Positions 10,874 to 21,556 of a stretch of 64,000 bases of DNA are shown here, piece by piece. The notes beneath the pieces are model-generated. The model saw only the letters and a list, made by a program, of their open reading frames with translations. It had not been told where the DNA came from and did not search any database. The stretch comes from Cryptosporidium bovis (taxonomy: Eukaryota > Apicomplexa > Conoidasida > Eucoccidiorida > Cryptosporidiidae), in NCBI GenBank assembly GCA_009768925.2, contig VHIT02000053.1, forward strand, positions 62,001 through 126,000. Reading direction: 5' to 3'. The position numbers and the translations under genes were made by a program. The stretch's first letter is position 1. Every line of letters starts with the position of its first letter.

Positions 10874-11254
10874 GCGAATTAAAAAGAAGTCTCATTTAGT
10901 TTACTACAGTTTACACCCCATTCTCGTCGATTTCTGTATTGTATATTTGATAAATACGAATTGACTCCTATTTGACATTTTTACGTAAAGTTTTATCTTA
11001 AGCTCTAATTTCTCATTTCATTACTTCATTTGTGTTTATCTCTTTTTCCATTTCTAGCACAAACCAGTAGCATGTGCTAAGAGTTTATTGAAACAAATTC
11101 CCGCCAAAAAAACCATGTAAATTTATCTATTAATATATAATTATACATTTAACCCCCAAATGTAAAAAAAGTTGATAAGTAGGTATACTATTTAGAGCTT
11201 GGGTCGTACAAGAATACATAATTATATAAGCATCTACTGGATAGAGAAGACAAA
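10874..11254. promoter_or_regulatory. Promoter region with E2F-like element
   Basis: A 381-bp spacer with no coding frame. TTCCCGCCAA at 11098-11107 matches the E2F core and lies about 150 bp before the ATG of the next gene. The element stands out against AT-rich surroundings. Confidence 0.45.
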
Positions 11255-12757
11255 ATGAATGGACCAATTTTTGTGGATAACTTAGTATTGCAGAGAAATA
11301 GGGAGGTGTTTTTACAACAAATAAAGAGGTAAGTTTTTAATTATTTTTATTATCTGCTTTTGTATTTTAGCAACTAAAACATTAACATGCTAATTTAATG
11401 TTTTTTTAGGGATTTGGGGGAGTACTTTTCAATGATGGGGATAAGGGATAGTGAGTATTATACACTAGAGGACATACTAGAGAGAGTTAGAGTGTCAAAT
11501 ATAAGGTTTAATAGAGAAGCAATAAGAAAGGTGTTCCAATCAGTCAACACGACACATAACTATAAATGCAGTGGAAAGCAACTAAAAGAGGGTTATTTAA
11601 AAAGAAGATGGGAATTGCAAACAATGTTGGACACATGTTCAAGGGAATTTGAAGCTCTAGAGCAATTGCGTCAACAAGCTGAGAACAATTTAAGGAGATA
11701 TGAAAATTTGGGAAGTAGATATGCAGATGAAGAAGAGGAGAGTAAACTTATGATACAAATAGTAAGTTTGGAGCTAAAGGATGAAATAAGTGCAAATGTT
11801 GGGTACAAAATACATCTGGAGTGTCAAGATCAAGTTATAGAAACGCAGGTTAGATGTTATCATGAGGAGAATAAGTGCGTATATTGGAATGAATTATTTA
11901 GTTTTGACATTGAAAAAGGACTTGGAATTAACTCTAGTTACTTAGAAATAATGTTATTCGAAGACAAAAATAATGTTAATTTAGGTGGTTGTAGTGTTTT
12001 GTTGGAGGATTTAGCAGACCAAAGAAAACATGAAATAAAAAAAGAAATATATAGCAACAATGAAAGTGTATCAATTGGTTCACTTATACTTTCATGTCAG
12101 TGGTTATATTCAAAACACATATTGTATAAAAGTTACGTTAGAGAATTTAAACAAAAAAGAGACCAAAAAATACATGATTTAAATAACTATCAAAATGAGC
12201 TTTCTTGTTTAGATGATCCCTTTTTACCCAAACCAGAGAATTCATCCCTTATTTTATATTTGTCTTCAATTCCGGATTATATCGCAGACAGACTAGATAT
12301 GTTTTTGACACAAAACAAAATTAATGGATCTGAGGTCTTATTTAAGTATGTAATTTTCATATCATTTTTGCTGCAGTGGATTGCTAGTTCAAATAGATCA
12401 CTTTATCTTGACTCACTAACTACTTGTTACATATTTTGGTGCAATCTTGGGAATGATGGATTAACATCCACTAGATGGACTAATAATGGCTTTAAGTTCG
12501 TACTATCCTCCATCATAATTTCACTCGCGTTAGATACAATCTGGATGAGTATTTTTTTTCCTGCTTGGAGCGTCCCTTCTGAAGAGAGCGATTTGAGAAA
12601 TTTTTCAAAGGTTTTTACCTTTTTCAATTTTGTTTGGAAAATTATTCTATTTTTTATTATATGGAAGTCAAGAAACGAGCTTTTGAAATACCAGCAATAC
12701 GATGAAATACTGAGTAGAAAAAATAACAAACAAACAGATTTATATTTCAGATCTTAA
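11255..12757 (+). CDS. C2-domain membrane protein, two exons
   Basis: Exon 1 is 11255-11328, the intron is 11329-11409 (81 bp, gtaagt donor, acceptor after a T run), and exon 2 is 11410-12757. Joining gives 473 residues starting MNGPIFVDN. The phase is kept across the junction, and an alternative acceptor at 11370 would hit a stop at once. The N-terminal 75 residues look helical. A coiled coil rich in Glu/Gln/Arg follows near 85-130, then a beta-rich region near 140-260 with the look of a C2 domain (LMIQIVSLELKD, NELFSFDI, YLEIMLFEDK, GSLILSCQW). Three hydrophobic segments close the protein. C2 domains bind phospholipid, often with calcium. Here the acidic loop residues are not clearly conserved, so calcium binding is uncertain. 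Probably a membrane-tethered trafficking or scaffold protein. Confidence 0.75.
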
Positions 12758-13817
12758 TAGAAGATAATGAGTCAATTAATCCCTATCTATATATACTATA
12801 TTATAATGCGCTAATTCACACATTCTAGTACTAGTTCTGTTATACATGCTATTTTTTTAATTTTGATAATATACGTATCTATATTATTTCATATTTATTC
12901 CAATACTGCATAAAAAAGGTTATGTCTGCTTATTTGCTTGATATAATGTAATATTTGTTTACATCAGCTCTTATTTCTGTATAATGATTATTTTGTTTGT
13001 TTTCGACTTCAATTTCTCACAACATTAAAATGTCATAATTGTCTTTATCAAGTCTCCTGTTAAGTATATCGTCATTTTCCTGCATTCACCTCGAATGAAA
13101 CGGGAAAAAGAAAAAATATTGATAATTTGTTTCTTATTTAATCCTCTTTTTCTGTGTGTTTCAGTTAAAAGTTTTCATATTCCATATATATTCGTAATTA
13201 CTCTTTATTTATTCTCGTCACAATCTTCTCACTAAAAATGAAGTTAGATTAATACATATATCGTTTTTTGAGACTAAAATCGAAGTAATACCACCTTAAT
13301 TATGCATACAAGTTAAACTAAAAAGCCCTGCCCCAAACTCTTTAGACTTTAATGCAAGTTTAATGATGCTATACTCTTGATATTTTACTTATTCATTTTT
13401 AGTTTCAGATAAAAAGCTATGGCCTGAGGGAAGAAAAAAACTCTTATATTAGAAATAACTATCCAAATATTGATATATTTGTTAAAAAAGAGGATTATTC
13501 AAGCATTAAGCAATATGTTCATGTCTAGACAAATGCAACTGTAACACTCTTATTCCTTAAATATATTCACATTCCTAACCATGAAGCGTGGTTTTTCCTT
13601 TGTATAAATACTTCTCAATTAGAAATTCATTCCCAAAATCTGACTGAATGTGTGAAATAAAACGTATATGTTTGTGTAATGCTATGTATTTTGCAAATAT
13701 GTATATATAGTAAATAGAAACGAGCTGGTTTCGTTGAATTGACTGGTAATTTGAAGGTCATATCACTGTGTTGAATCTAACAAATAATTTGTCAAATTGT
13801 GGCTGAAACTGATTTAT
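12758..13817. other. Convergent spacer, 1.06 kb
   Basis: The spacer lies between two genes that converge on it. It is AT-rich and I see no coding frame, RNA gene or repeat. It is unusually long for a convergent pair in this window, where most gaps are under 65 bp. Confidence 0.5.
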
Positions 13818-14615
13818 TTATCTCCAATAAAATTTAATATTTTTAATTGAATTTCCAATAGACGCTATTCTAGATCTATGGACTTCCGGATGTCTGTAGT
13901 TATATATTTTTAGGTAAATGCTGTGGAAGAACCCATAAATCAAATAGTAAAATCTTCTGGGATATTCTAGGGGGTTGTTTCTGAAATTAAGAAGAATGTT
14001 ATTGCAGCACTTTACAAATACCTTTGCATTTTTTTTAATAAAGTGAAAAATCTTTTTGCATTTTAAGCATTTTAAAGGCAAATTCCTTACTTTTATGACA
14101 AATTCTTTGCCATGATTATATATGAATACGCCAATAGATTTTAACCCGTAGAAAACACTTTCATAAAAACTTGATACCTTTGATAAGATACCTGAGTTTT
14201 GTATCCTTTCTTTTGAACTAGAGATAATCTGTGAAACCGAATCTATCTCAATATTTATATTTGGACTTGGATAGGAAAATACCTGGCTTCTGCTTTTAAG
14301 TTTCTCTTCATATTTTTGCTTAAACTCTTCAGGTTCAGAAGTTACAACTTCCTGTGCTGTAGTTGAGGCTATATCTATGGCCTCCTCAGCTGATATGTAT
14401 TTTCTATGGTAGTCTTTCCAAACAAATGATTCTGATATTGAATTTCTACCTGATTCAACAATATTTGAAACGTGACCAAACACAGGCCTAGCATAGTTTA
14501 TTGATGCCCTTGCCATGTTTCTCAACGAATAGTCCTCTTCTCCAGAACCAACAATGAAGTTTCCTACTCCACCAATAATTCCACCTAAACTGAAGCTTCC
14601 TCTTTCAGATGACAT
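13818..14615 (-). CDS. Unknown protein with basic C-terminal half
   Basis: 265 residues from the ATG at 14615. The frame extends eight codons further upstream only to a TTG, so the internal ATG followed by SSERGS is preferred. The N-terminus has a Gly-rich hydrophobic patch (SLGGIIGGVGNFIVG). Residues 80-130 are charged and helical. The C-terminal half is Lys/Phe/Tyr/Ile-rich with a CLKCKK and a CC pair. No domain is recognised and there is no clear transmembrane span. It diverges from the downstream kinase gene across a spacer carrying an AP2-like palindrome and an E2F-like site, so the two may share regulation. Function unknown. Confidence 0.7.
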   Translation of the reverse strand: MSSERGSFSLGGIIGGVGNFIVGSGEEDYSLRNMARASINYARPVFGHVSNIVESGRNSISESFVWKDYHRKYISAEEAIDIASTTAQEVVTSEPEEFKQKYEEKLKSRSQVFSYPSPNINIEIDSVSQIISSSKERIQNSGILSKVSSFYESVFYGLKSIGVFIYNHGKEFVIKVRNLPLKCLKCKKIFHFIKKNAKVFVKCCNNILLNFRNNPLEYPRRFYYLIYGFFHSIYLKIYNYRHPEVHRSRIASIGNSIKNIKFYWR

Positions 14616-15341
14616 CTTGAATATGTAAATCAAATACAAAAATAGGCGAAAAAGAAATCAAACTCTAATCTTAAGACGATTATTTCACGCTATTTACTTA
14701 ATTTAGGTTTTTTGTCCGAACTTATTCGACTGAATTTTTCATTTAAGATATAATCACCATTGTTCGTTTAGACAAAACGTTTGATACCTATATATCTTTA
14801 ATGATTCTATAACATTCTAAAGTTTACACATTCATTTTTAGGTTTATATAGAGACATAACATGGTAATTTTCGTGTTATTTTCTTGTTATTTTTTTAAAG
14901 TATAAAATGACATATTTTGTCTTTTACACATTGGGCGGGAAAACACTCTTTCGTGATCTGCATGTGCATGCAGATATTTGTAAACTAAGAAAGAAATAAA
15001 TTAGGTTTACTCTAGAGAGCACATATTTGGATATCATTAACAGCAAAATTTATTCTGGATGAGTTGTCCTTGTTATCTTTGAATTCTTGCTTATTCTTAA
15101 ACACAAGAGAATAAATTATTGTGATTAAATGTGCGTATTTTAAATTACCAGTTGTCTTCGCAGTAAAGCGAGAACTGAGCGTAGATTAGACAGGAATTCG
15201 ACTCCTTTATTTTTTCAATTTGAGTTATAAGTGTATATTATCATTGAATTGCACAAATGATAACGTGTGTAACTGTGTAGCTGTGCAGGAGCAGAATTAA
15301 CAAGAGCATTAGGAAAGGAAAAGTGTACGACATAACATAAA
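14616..15341. promoter_or_regulatory. Divergent promoter with AP2-like palindrome and E2F-like site
   Basis: GGCGGGAAAA lies at 14934-14943. Sixteen bases further on is a perfect inverted repeat, ATCTGCAT (14956-14963) and ATGCAGAT (14968-14975), around GTGC. It contains two TGCAT cores, the motif favoured by many ApiAP2 proteins. The rest of the spacer is AT-rich and has no coding frame. The position between divergent genes suggests control of one or both. Confidence 0.5.
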
Positions 15342-17169
15342 ATGAGTATCCATGAAAAATACATTCCGGTAGATAATAACGGATTTCTGTGGAGTTTTGC
15401 ATCAACAGACCCTTTGAATGGAAAAGAGAGAATTCATTATTGCTTGAATAGTTATATGTACGATACGTCTAAAGATGGATTTTTAGGTGAAGGCAGTTTT
15501 TTTAGGGCATACAGAGCAAGAAAACTGGAATTTGATTCGTGCGATAAGGGTTTTTACGATGATTATCATGATTGTGGCGATAAAGAGGGTGAATATTGGG
15601 TTACATTTAGAGTCGGATTAATATCTTGTTTGAAAAGTCAGAAAATATCAATAAGCAAGAGAAATAAGTTAAATAACGAGGACGAAAATGAAAATGATTT
15701 AAAAAGTCGAATAGCATTTAATGAAAATATTATACTATCTATTTACGACAGGGTTCTATTAGAATCTTTGATTATGAGTAAATTAAATCACGTAAATATA
15801 TCCAAATTGTTTGAAATAATACAAGTCCCCGAATATAATCAAATAATATTGGTTCAAGAATACTTTAGGAATCAAATAATGTACTGGAACTGTAAAAATG
15901 GAACTTATAGTGTACTTGACAATTCAGAGTGTAGTATTGTGTATAATGAAAAGACTTCTTTAGTTATTCTTGCACAAATATTAGATTGTTTGGAATATAT
16001 ACACGGACTTGGAATTATACACAGGGATTTAAAACCGGAGAATATTTTTCTATCGGGAAGCATTGACAAAAATAATCTCGTTTACTTGAACAGTGACGTT
16101 GTAAATTATAAACACTTACTTGAAAACGAAATAACTTTTGACTCTGAATCAGAACAAGAATATACATATTTCTCCGAGTTTAAGCTTGGATCAAATATAA
16201 ACAGGGAAATAGGTAATGGTAGCGAAAACGATTCCTTCTTCTTTCAGGAAGTTGACGGAGAACCATTTTTAGAGAATAACGATTTTGAAGAAAGTTGTAT
16301 TTGGTACGATTCACCTTTTTTTGATTCATATTCGCAAGCAAAAACGGAGATTAAACAAATTTTTGCTACTAAAAATTGCAAACTAGAGTGTGACAAAACA
16401 AAACAAAAGGGAGAAGTAAATAAAAATGAATATGGCAAATACAAAGATACTGACAATAACGATGATCCATATTTTTCACTTTGTAAGGGTAAAAACGCGG
16501 ACATTAAAAGCTTGCTCAGTCCCAATGTACTTGAGGAACTCAGTGAATTAGAAGCATACAAAACCATTTTTAATTCCAACAAATCGTCATCTAACCTGGA
16601 TTTTAATAATGTCAATAAACACGAGAAACATGGATTTTGTATCAAAATATCGGATTTTAACTCCTGTGTTTTAGTTGACAAAAATAATTTGGTATTTGAC
16701 AGAGGTGAGTTTTCCCATTTTTTAATTCATGTATTGAATGTCTGCAAAACAACGCACTACACATGCAATGTATACCCGTGTTGTTTGTATTTCAACTTAC
16801 GTGTATTTTTTTCCAATTTTTATTAACTATTAAATTAAAACCAAAAACAATAATTTAGACGGCTCAATGTTATTTACTCCTCCGGAGTGTTTTAGTTTAG
16901 ATTGCACAACAAAGGGAGTAGACGGCGTTAAAAGAGATATTTGGTCCTTAGGTTGCGTAATGTACTGTCTAACCCATGGAAGAGTACCTTATTATGGTAG
17001 AAATACAAAAGAATATCTTAAATCAATTGAAGACGGCGAGTCGTTGACATTTAGAGAGGGAATTTCAGATAACACAAAACATCTAATTGCTGGAATGCTA
17101 AAGGGAAACCCAGTGGAGAGAAAAAACATAAGAGAAATAAGGGATATGATGCAGAAAACATATAATTAA
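15342..17169 (+). CDS. CaMKK/LKB1-upstream-like Ser/Thr kinase, two exons
   Basis: Exon 1 is 15342-16704, the intron is 16705-16858 (154 bp, gtgagt...ttag), and exon 2 is 16859-17169, giving 557 residues with the phase kept (G|AC = Asp). The glycine loop is GEGSFFRAYRA (49-59). A candidate beta-3 lysine is in SCLKSQK, the alpha-C region is LLESLIMSKLNHVNISKLFEII, and the catalytic loop HRDLKPEN is at 227-234. After about 200 inserted Asp/Asn/Ser-rich residues comes DFN (438-440) instead of DFG, with the metal-binding Asp kept. Exon 2 supplies TPPE and DIWSLGCVMYCL. The KLNHVNISKLFEII segment and the C-lobe resemble CaMKK-type kinases that activate AMPK/SnRK. An active kinase is likely; the exact subfamily is inferred. 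It ends 62 bp before the convergent HSP60 gene. Confidence 0.85.
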
Positions 17170-17231
17170 AATTTAAATGGGTTTAGTTCACAAATAAACT
17201 ATTTTTTGTTAACAAATTACTTATTTAATAT

Positions 17232-19163
17232 TTACGGGAATCTACCAATTTTTTTTCTATTATTGGAGTAAATGTCAGTATTACTGTTTTCCATGTCTGA
17301 ATCATAAATTGAAACTTCAGTTGTTGCCATTAAAGATGCTATACTGGCCGCATTAGATATACCAGACTTTACGACTTTAGTGGGATCAATAATACCATTT
17401 TTGATCATGTCAACAAATTTACCATTCCGAGCATTAAATCCAAAAAATTTATCGCCGTTATTGAACTTTTTAATTAATTCTCCAACAACAACGGGACCTT
17501 CGAATCCAGCATTTGATGATATGAGACTACATGGAATTTTGCATGCATCTTCAACTATTTTAATCCCCATTGCTACATCATAATTATCAATTTTGTCGTA
17601 ATTATTATTGTTTGCATCTTGTTTTCCGAAGTGATATAAGTCTTTAAGGTTCCTAGACGCCCAAATAAGAGCAGAACCACCACCAGGAACGATTCCTTGT
17701 TCCAGTGCACATTTTGTAGCATTTAGTGAGTCTACAAATCTGTCTTTGAGTTCAGATATTTCAGTATCAGAATAGCCACCAACTTTGATAATAGCAATTT
17801 TTCCTGTTAATTTAGCATATCTTTCGCTAAGCTTTTTTTTTTCATATTCAGATAAATCTAAGTTGTTTCTGTTTGCTTCATCCATTTGGTGTTTTACCAG
17901 GGATATAATGTCTCTAACTTTACTAGAAGAGGATCCCTTTCCTTCAGTGATGATAGTTTCTTCTTTTGAAATGGATACACTTTTACATTGACCCAAATAT
18001 TCACTAATGTTATTGCTGTTTATGTCGGAAACATTATCTGATGAATATTCACCATTTATTATTTTCGCACCTAAAATTGCAGACAAATCGTTTAGAAGTT
18101 GTTTTTTGTGTTCTCCAAAGCCTGGTGACTTAATTGCACATAATTTGAGGTTGAGCTGGATCTTATTTAGAATAAGCGCTGCTAGTGCCTCGCCCTCAAT
18201 ATCATCGGCTATAATTAAAATAGGTGAATTTGTTTTTAAAGAATGCTCCAAAACTGGAAGTATTAAGTTCATATCAGATATCTTCCCATTGAATATAAGT
18301 ATGTTGGGATTTTCCAGTTCAACCTTTTGATTTTTCTGGTTTGTAATGAAATAAGGCGAAATGTATCCACGATCTATTTTAATCCCTTCAACGACATTCA
18401 ATTCACATTTGGTTGTGTTCCCCTCAACGATATGTATAGTCCCATCCCTACCTACCTTATCATAGGCTTTTGATATTATTTTTCCTATTTTTAAATCATT
18501 ATTTGCACTTATTGTTGCAACATTTAATATATCTTCCCTTGTTTTCACAGGCTGACTTAATTTATCTAGTTCACTAATTACATACTCAACTCCTATGTTA
18601 ATTCCTCTTAACAAGTCCATTGGATTCAACCCAGAGTCAACCTTATCGCATCCTGATCTGTACATTTCCCTTGCTAATACTGTTGCTGTAGTTGTTCCGT
18701 CTCCTGCTTTATCATTTGTAGCCAGTGCAACGTTCTTAAGCAATTGAGCCCCAATATTCTCAGGTTTACTCTTGAATTCAATAGACCTCGCCACAGTAAC
18801 TCCGTCCTTCGTTATTCTCGGTGTTTTCATCATTCCCTGATCTATGACTACATTTCTTCCTTTTGGCCCTAGAGTAACCCCGACTGCATCCGCCAAAATG
18901 TTTGCTCCCTTTAACATTTGTCTTCTCGAAACGTTTCCGAATTGCAGGTCCTTTCCCGTGTTGTAGCAAAATTTGCCTAATCTGGACATCATCTTCCTCA
19001 TTATTCCTCCACCAACCAAACCAATGCTCGCCTTATTTAGTGCACCGGTTCCGATAAAACCAACTCTGTTTCTCAAACTACTGTTAATAATACCTCCAAA
19101 ACCTCCATTTCCAAGGGAGTAGAGCTCTCTCAAACCATAATTTGTTTTTAAATAACCATTCAT
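17232..19163 (-). CDS. HSP60: HSP60/Cpn60, mitosomal chaperonin
   Basis: 643 residues, a full group I chaperonin. The core begins near residue 70 (KDLQFGNVSRRQMLKGAN) and carries VTLGPKGRNVVID, the ATP-binding GDGTTTATVLA (154-164), VEGIKIDRGYISPYF and VPGGGSALIWA. The roughly 65 residues ahead of the core are Arg/Ser/Gly-rich with few acids, fitting a long organelle-targeting presequence. Methionines at 55, 58 and 59 are possible alternative starts. The usual Gly-Gly-Met tail is missing; the protein ends KKIGRFP. Small Asn-rich insertions lie in the apical and intermediate regions. Cryptosporidium is known to keep Cpn60 in its relict mitochondrion, where it folds imported proteins such as Fe-S assembly factors. 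The promoter side has TTGGCGGCAA at 19221-19230. Confidence 0.97.
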   Translation of the reverse strand: MNGYLKTNYGLRELYSLGNGGFGGIINSSLRNRVGFIGTGALNKASIGLVGGGIMRKMMSRLGKFCYNTGKDLQFGNVSRRQMLKGANILADAVGVTLGPKGRNVVIDQGMMKTPRITKDGVTVARSIEFKSKPENIGAQLLKNVALATNDKAGDGTTTATVLAREMYRSGCDKVDSGLNPMDLLRGINIGVEYVISELDKLSQPVKTREDILNVATISANNDLKIGKIISKAYDKVGRDGTIHIVEGNTTKCELNVVEGIKIDRGYISPYFITNQKNQKVELENPNILIFNGKISDMNLILPVLEHSLKTNSPILIIADDIEGEALAALILNKIQLNLKLCAIKSPGFGEHKKQLLNDLSAILGAKIINGEYSSDNVSDINSNNISEYLGQCKSVSISKEETIITEGKGSSSSKVRDIISLVKHQMDEANRNNLDLSEYEKKKLSERYAKLTGKIAIIKVGGYSDTEISELKDRFVDSLNATKCALEQGIVPGGGSALIWASRNLKDLYHFGKQDANNNNYDKIDNYDVAMGIKIVEDACKIPCSLISSNAGFEGPVVVGELIKKFNNGDKFFGFNARNGKFVDMIKNGIIDPTKVVKSGISNAASIASLMATTEVSIYDSDMENSNTDIYSNNRKKIGRFP

Positions 19164-19467
19164 TTTGTTCCTTTATGCCTTTTCACAGCCAAATTATAGA
19201 CTATAATTCAGACTTTGGCATTGGCGGCAAACACCAAAATAGATATGCAACCCGATACCTTTAGGGGCGTAAAGGTGTGTAAAGCAATGAACATCGTATG
19301 TGGAGTGTGAAAAATAAATTAGATGAATAACCTAAGAGAATACACCAGTTGTGACTATGATGTAAAAGTACAAGCAATTCGATTTTCCTGATCCATCATT
19401 GTTGCAGAGTAAGGTGCAGCTCCACTCTGACTATTAGAGGCGAGGAGTTAAGTGGATGGGAACGGAA
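19164..19467. promoter_or_regulatory. HSP60 upstream region with GC element
   Basis: A 304-bp spacer between HSP60 and the 3' end of the next minus-strand gene. TTGGCGGCAA at 19221-19230 is E2F-like and lies about 60 bp before the HSP60 start. No coding frame is seen. Confidence 0.4.
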
Positions 19468-20727
19468 TTAATGAGCCACTGAATTAATGAATGAAGAAAG
19501 TTTTTGATAATACTCTTTTTTTGGATTGTTTGATCCGGGAATATCATGACTGGCACCCTCGACCCACCAGGTGGTGATTGGAGGATGATATTTATTTTTT
19601 TTTGCATTCTCAAAAAGCTTGTGAGAATTGGAAATGTGAATTACTTGGTCGCTAGTTCCATGCAATATAAACATAGGAAATGGGATCTTTCTGATATTTT
19701 TGTAATTTAGGAAGACATCACACACTATATCTTTGTTATACTCCGGCGAAAGTAAAGCGTTTAAACCAGATGCGATTCCCGATTGAACAATAACACCTCC
19801 AAGAGGCAATGCATTATTTTCACTACAGTTATTGGAGTCTATTAATGCTGATTTATCTTTGCTTTTGATATTTTTTCCAAGCTTTTTTGCCAAATAAATC
19901 GTAGGAGCGGAACCTATACTTTGCCCAAGTAAGAATATCTTATTTGCTGGAATTTTAAGTACATTGACAGCATAGTTATATGCAGCCTTGATGTCAGCAT
20001 ACATGCCTCTTTCAGTTGGCTTCCCCAGCGAAAGTCCATAAGATCTATAATCGTAAGCAATTACATGAACGTTTAATTTTAAACTCATATTTATAAATAC
20101 AGGCAACATGTTGCCTATATCACTTGCATTTCCGTGGCTATAAATAAATAGTGGAACCTGTTTATTCACCAAGTCCAACGATGTTTTTCCCAGTATAGGA
20201 GACACCACTACACATGATATAGGTATTTTCGATTTACCACTCTCAATCCACGTGCTATATATGTTTACTTTAATGTCACTAACCAATAAATCCACAAGTT
20301 TTTTCTCAATATTTGTAATAGATCTTAAAGTAATGTATTCAATACCAAATTTTCTATTAATAAATTCTCTCTTAAATACTAATTCATTACCGTCTAGTTC
20401 TTTTAACACCAAACCACTTATTTTAGGTGGAAAGAACGAAAATGAAGATACTATTTTACTTCTTAATCCCATTGTTGTTAAACAACAAAGTGCTGCTATA
20501 ATCGGCTTACTTGGCACATTGTTGATGTTTCCCTCCCCTATATTACTGCCAACTCCATTTCCTCTTAATTCTTTCTCTGAACTAATGCTTCTTCCATTTT
20601 GTTCATTTTCAACTGTATTCCTGGTTTTGTCTTTGCTGTAATTATTCATGCATATCTTATCCCCTTCACTATCTCCAAACATTCTTGATGACCCGTTCAT
20701 CCCGTTATCCATGTCTTCGTTGGCCAT
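19468..20727 (-). CDS. ABHD17-like alpha/beta hydrolase (first copy)
   Basis: 419 residues. A roughly 75-residue Asn/Ser-rich leader precedes a Cys pair (CC at 81-82) and SFFPPKIS, the arrangement seen at the palmitoylated N-terminus of ABHD17 depalmitoylases. The hydrolase core has the oxyanion motif YSHGNASDIG (197-206), YDYRSYGLS, the nucleophile elbow GQSIG with Ser270, an acid in HGTSDQVIH, and the catalytic His in EGASHD. All three catalytic residues are present. ABHD17-type enzymes remove palmitate from membrane-associated proteins; related S33-family serine hydrolases have other substrates, so depalmitoylation is likely but not proven. A second homologue is at 45827-47089 on the same strand, differing at the oxyanion motif. 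Confidence 0.88.
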   Translation of the reverse strand: MANEDMDNGMNGSSRMFGDSEGDKICMNNYSKDKTRNTVENEQNGRSISSEKELRGNGVGSNIGEGNINNVPSKPIIAALCCLTTMGLRSKIVSSFSFFPPKISGLVLKELDGNELVFKREFINRKFGIEYITLRSITNIEKKLVDLLVSDIKVNIYSTWIESGKSKIPISCVVVSPILGKTSLDLVNKQVPLFIYSHGNASDIGNMLPVFINMSLKLNVHVIAYDYRSYGLSLGKPTERGMYADIKAAYNYAVNVLKIPANKIFLLGQSIGSAPTIYLAKKLGKNIKSKDKSALIDSNNCSENNALPLGGVIVQSGIASGLNALLSPEYNKDIVCDVFLNYKNIRKIPFPMFILHGTSDQVIHISNSHKLFENAKKNKYHPPITTWWVEGASHDIPGSNNPKKEYYQKLSSFINSVAH

Positions 20728-21556
20728 ATATAGGGAATAAAGGTCTTGGCTATCGCTTTATTTATGTTAATAAGCCTCTTCTTTGCAAATATAAATAGGA
20801 GTGCATATATTCAATCACTTATACCAGCTTAAATATGTATATTTATTCAATGTACTGTTGTGTGTTTAAATATAAGTTTATATATTTACCTGCAAATGTT
20901 TGTATCCTGTCTCTTAGTTTTCTCAAATTTATTTACATCAGCCTAACCCCACTCATTCAATTATTGTAGTTAGATACGCCCAATCCTACACTTAATGCCT
21001 AAAGAAAACTTAACCGAACAAAACAATATACTCCTTCGAAATTTGAGTCTACTTTCCTTGTATTCAGTGGTATCACACGCATAAATATATCCACACAAAA
21101 AAAACTTGTTTAATTGTTATCTGTTTTTAAACTATATTTTCTTTATTTATTTGACACAAAGGCGGGTCTTTATTGTGCAGCGCTTTGGCGGGTCATTTGT
21201 TAGTGTTTATTAGTATGACTTGAAATTCAAGTGTGAAATTGGAAAATATATACTGAATTCATGCTTAAAAGGTGATGATAAGGTTGCATCGATAGTGTAC
21301 CAGTAGGGCCAGAGATACAGTTGATTCATATATAAGGATAACATTTGGAATCAGTTGGTTCGGTTTGTGATGCAGGAGGAAGTATTGTGAAGTGAAAAAT
21401 AAAATTTGTTCAGAATAGGCATCTTTTATAATAACTACGGTAACACTAATTATTAAGCACAAAAATATATTCAGTTTTAATGCAGTACAGCAATGCAATA
21501 CATATAGAATATATAATAAGATTACTTGGCATAGATAGAGATAACACGCTAAATAA
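20728..21556. promoter_or_regulatory. Divergent spacer with two GGCGGGTC elements
   Basis: AT-rich and without coding frames. Two near-identical elements, AAAGGCGGGTC (21158-21168) and TTTGGCGGGTC (21184-21194), are spaced 26 bp apart in the same orientation. Both match the E2F-like consensus seen elsewhere here and may serve the divergent genes on either side. Confidence 0.45.

Noticed and set aside
11341-11370. Alternative acceptor (TTTTAG at 11365-11370) for the C2-protein intron
   Set aside because: Joining there leads to an immediate in-frame TAA; the acceptor ending at 11409 keeps the long frame.
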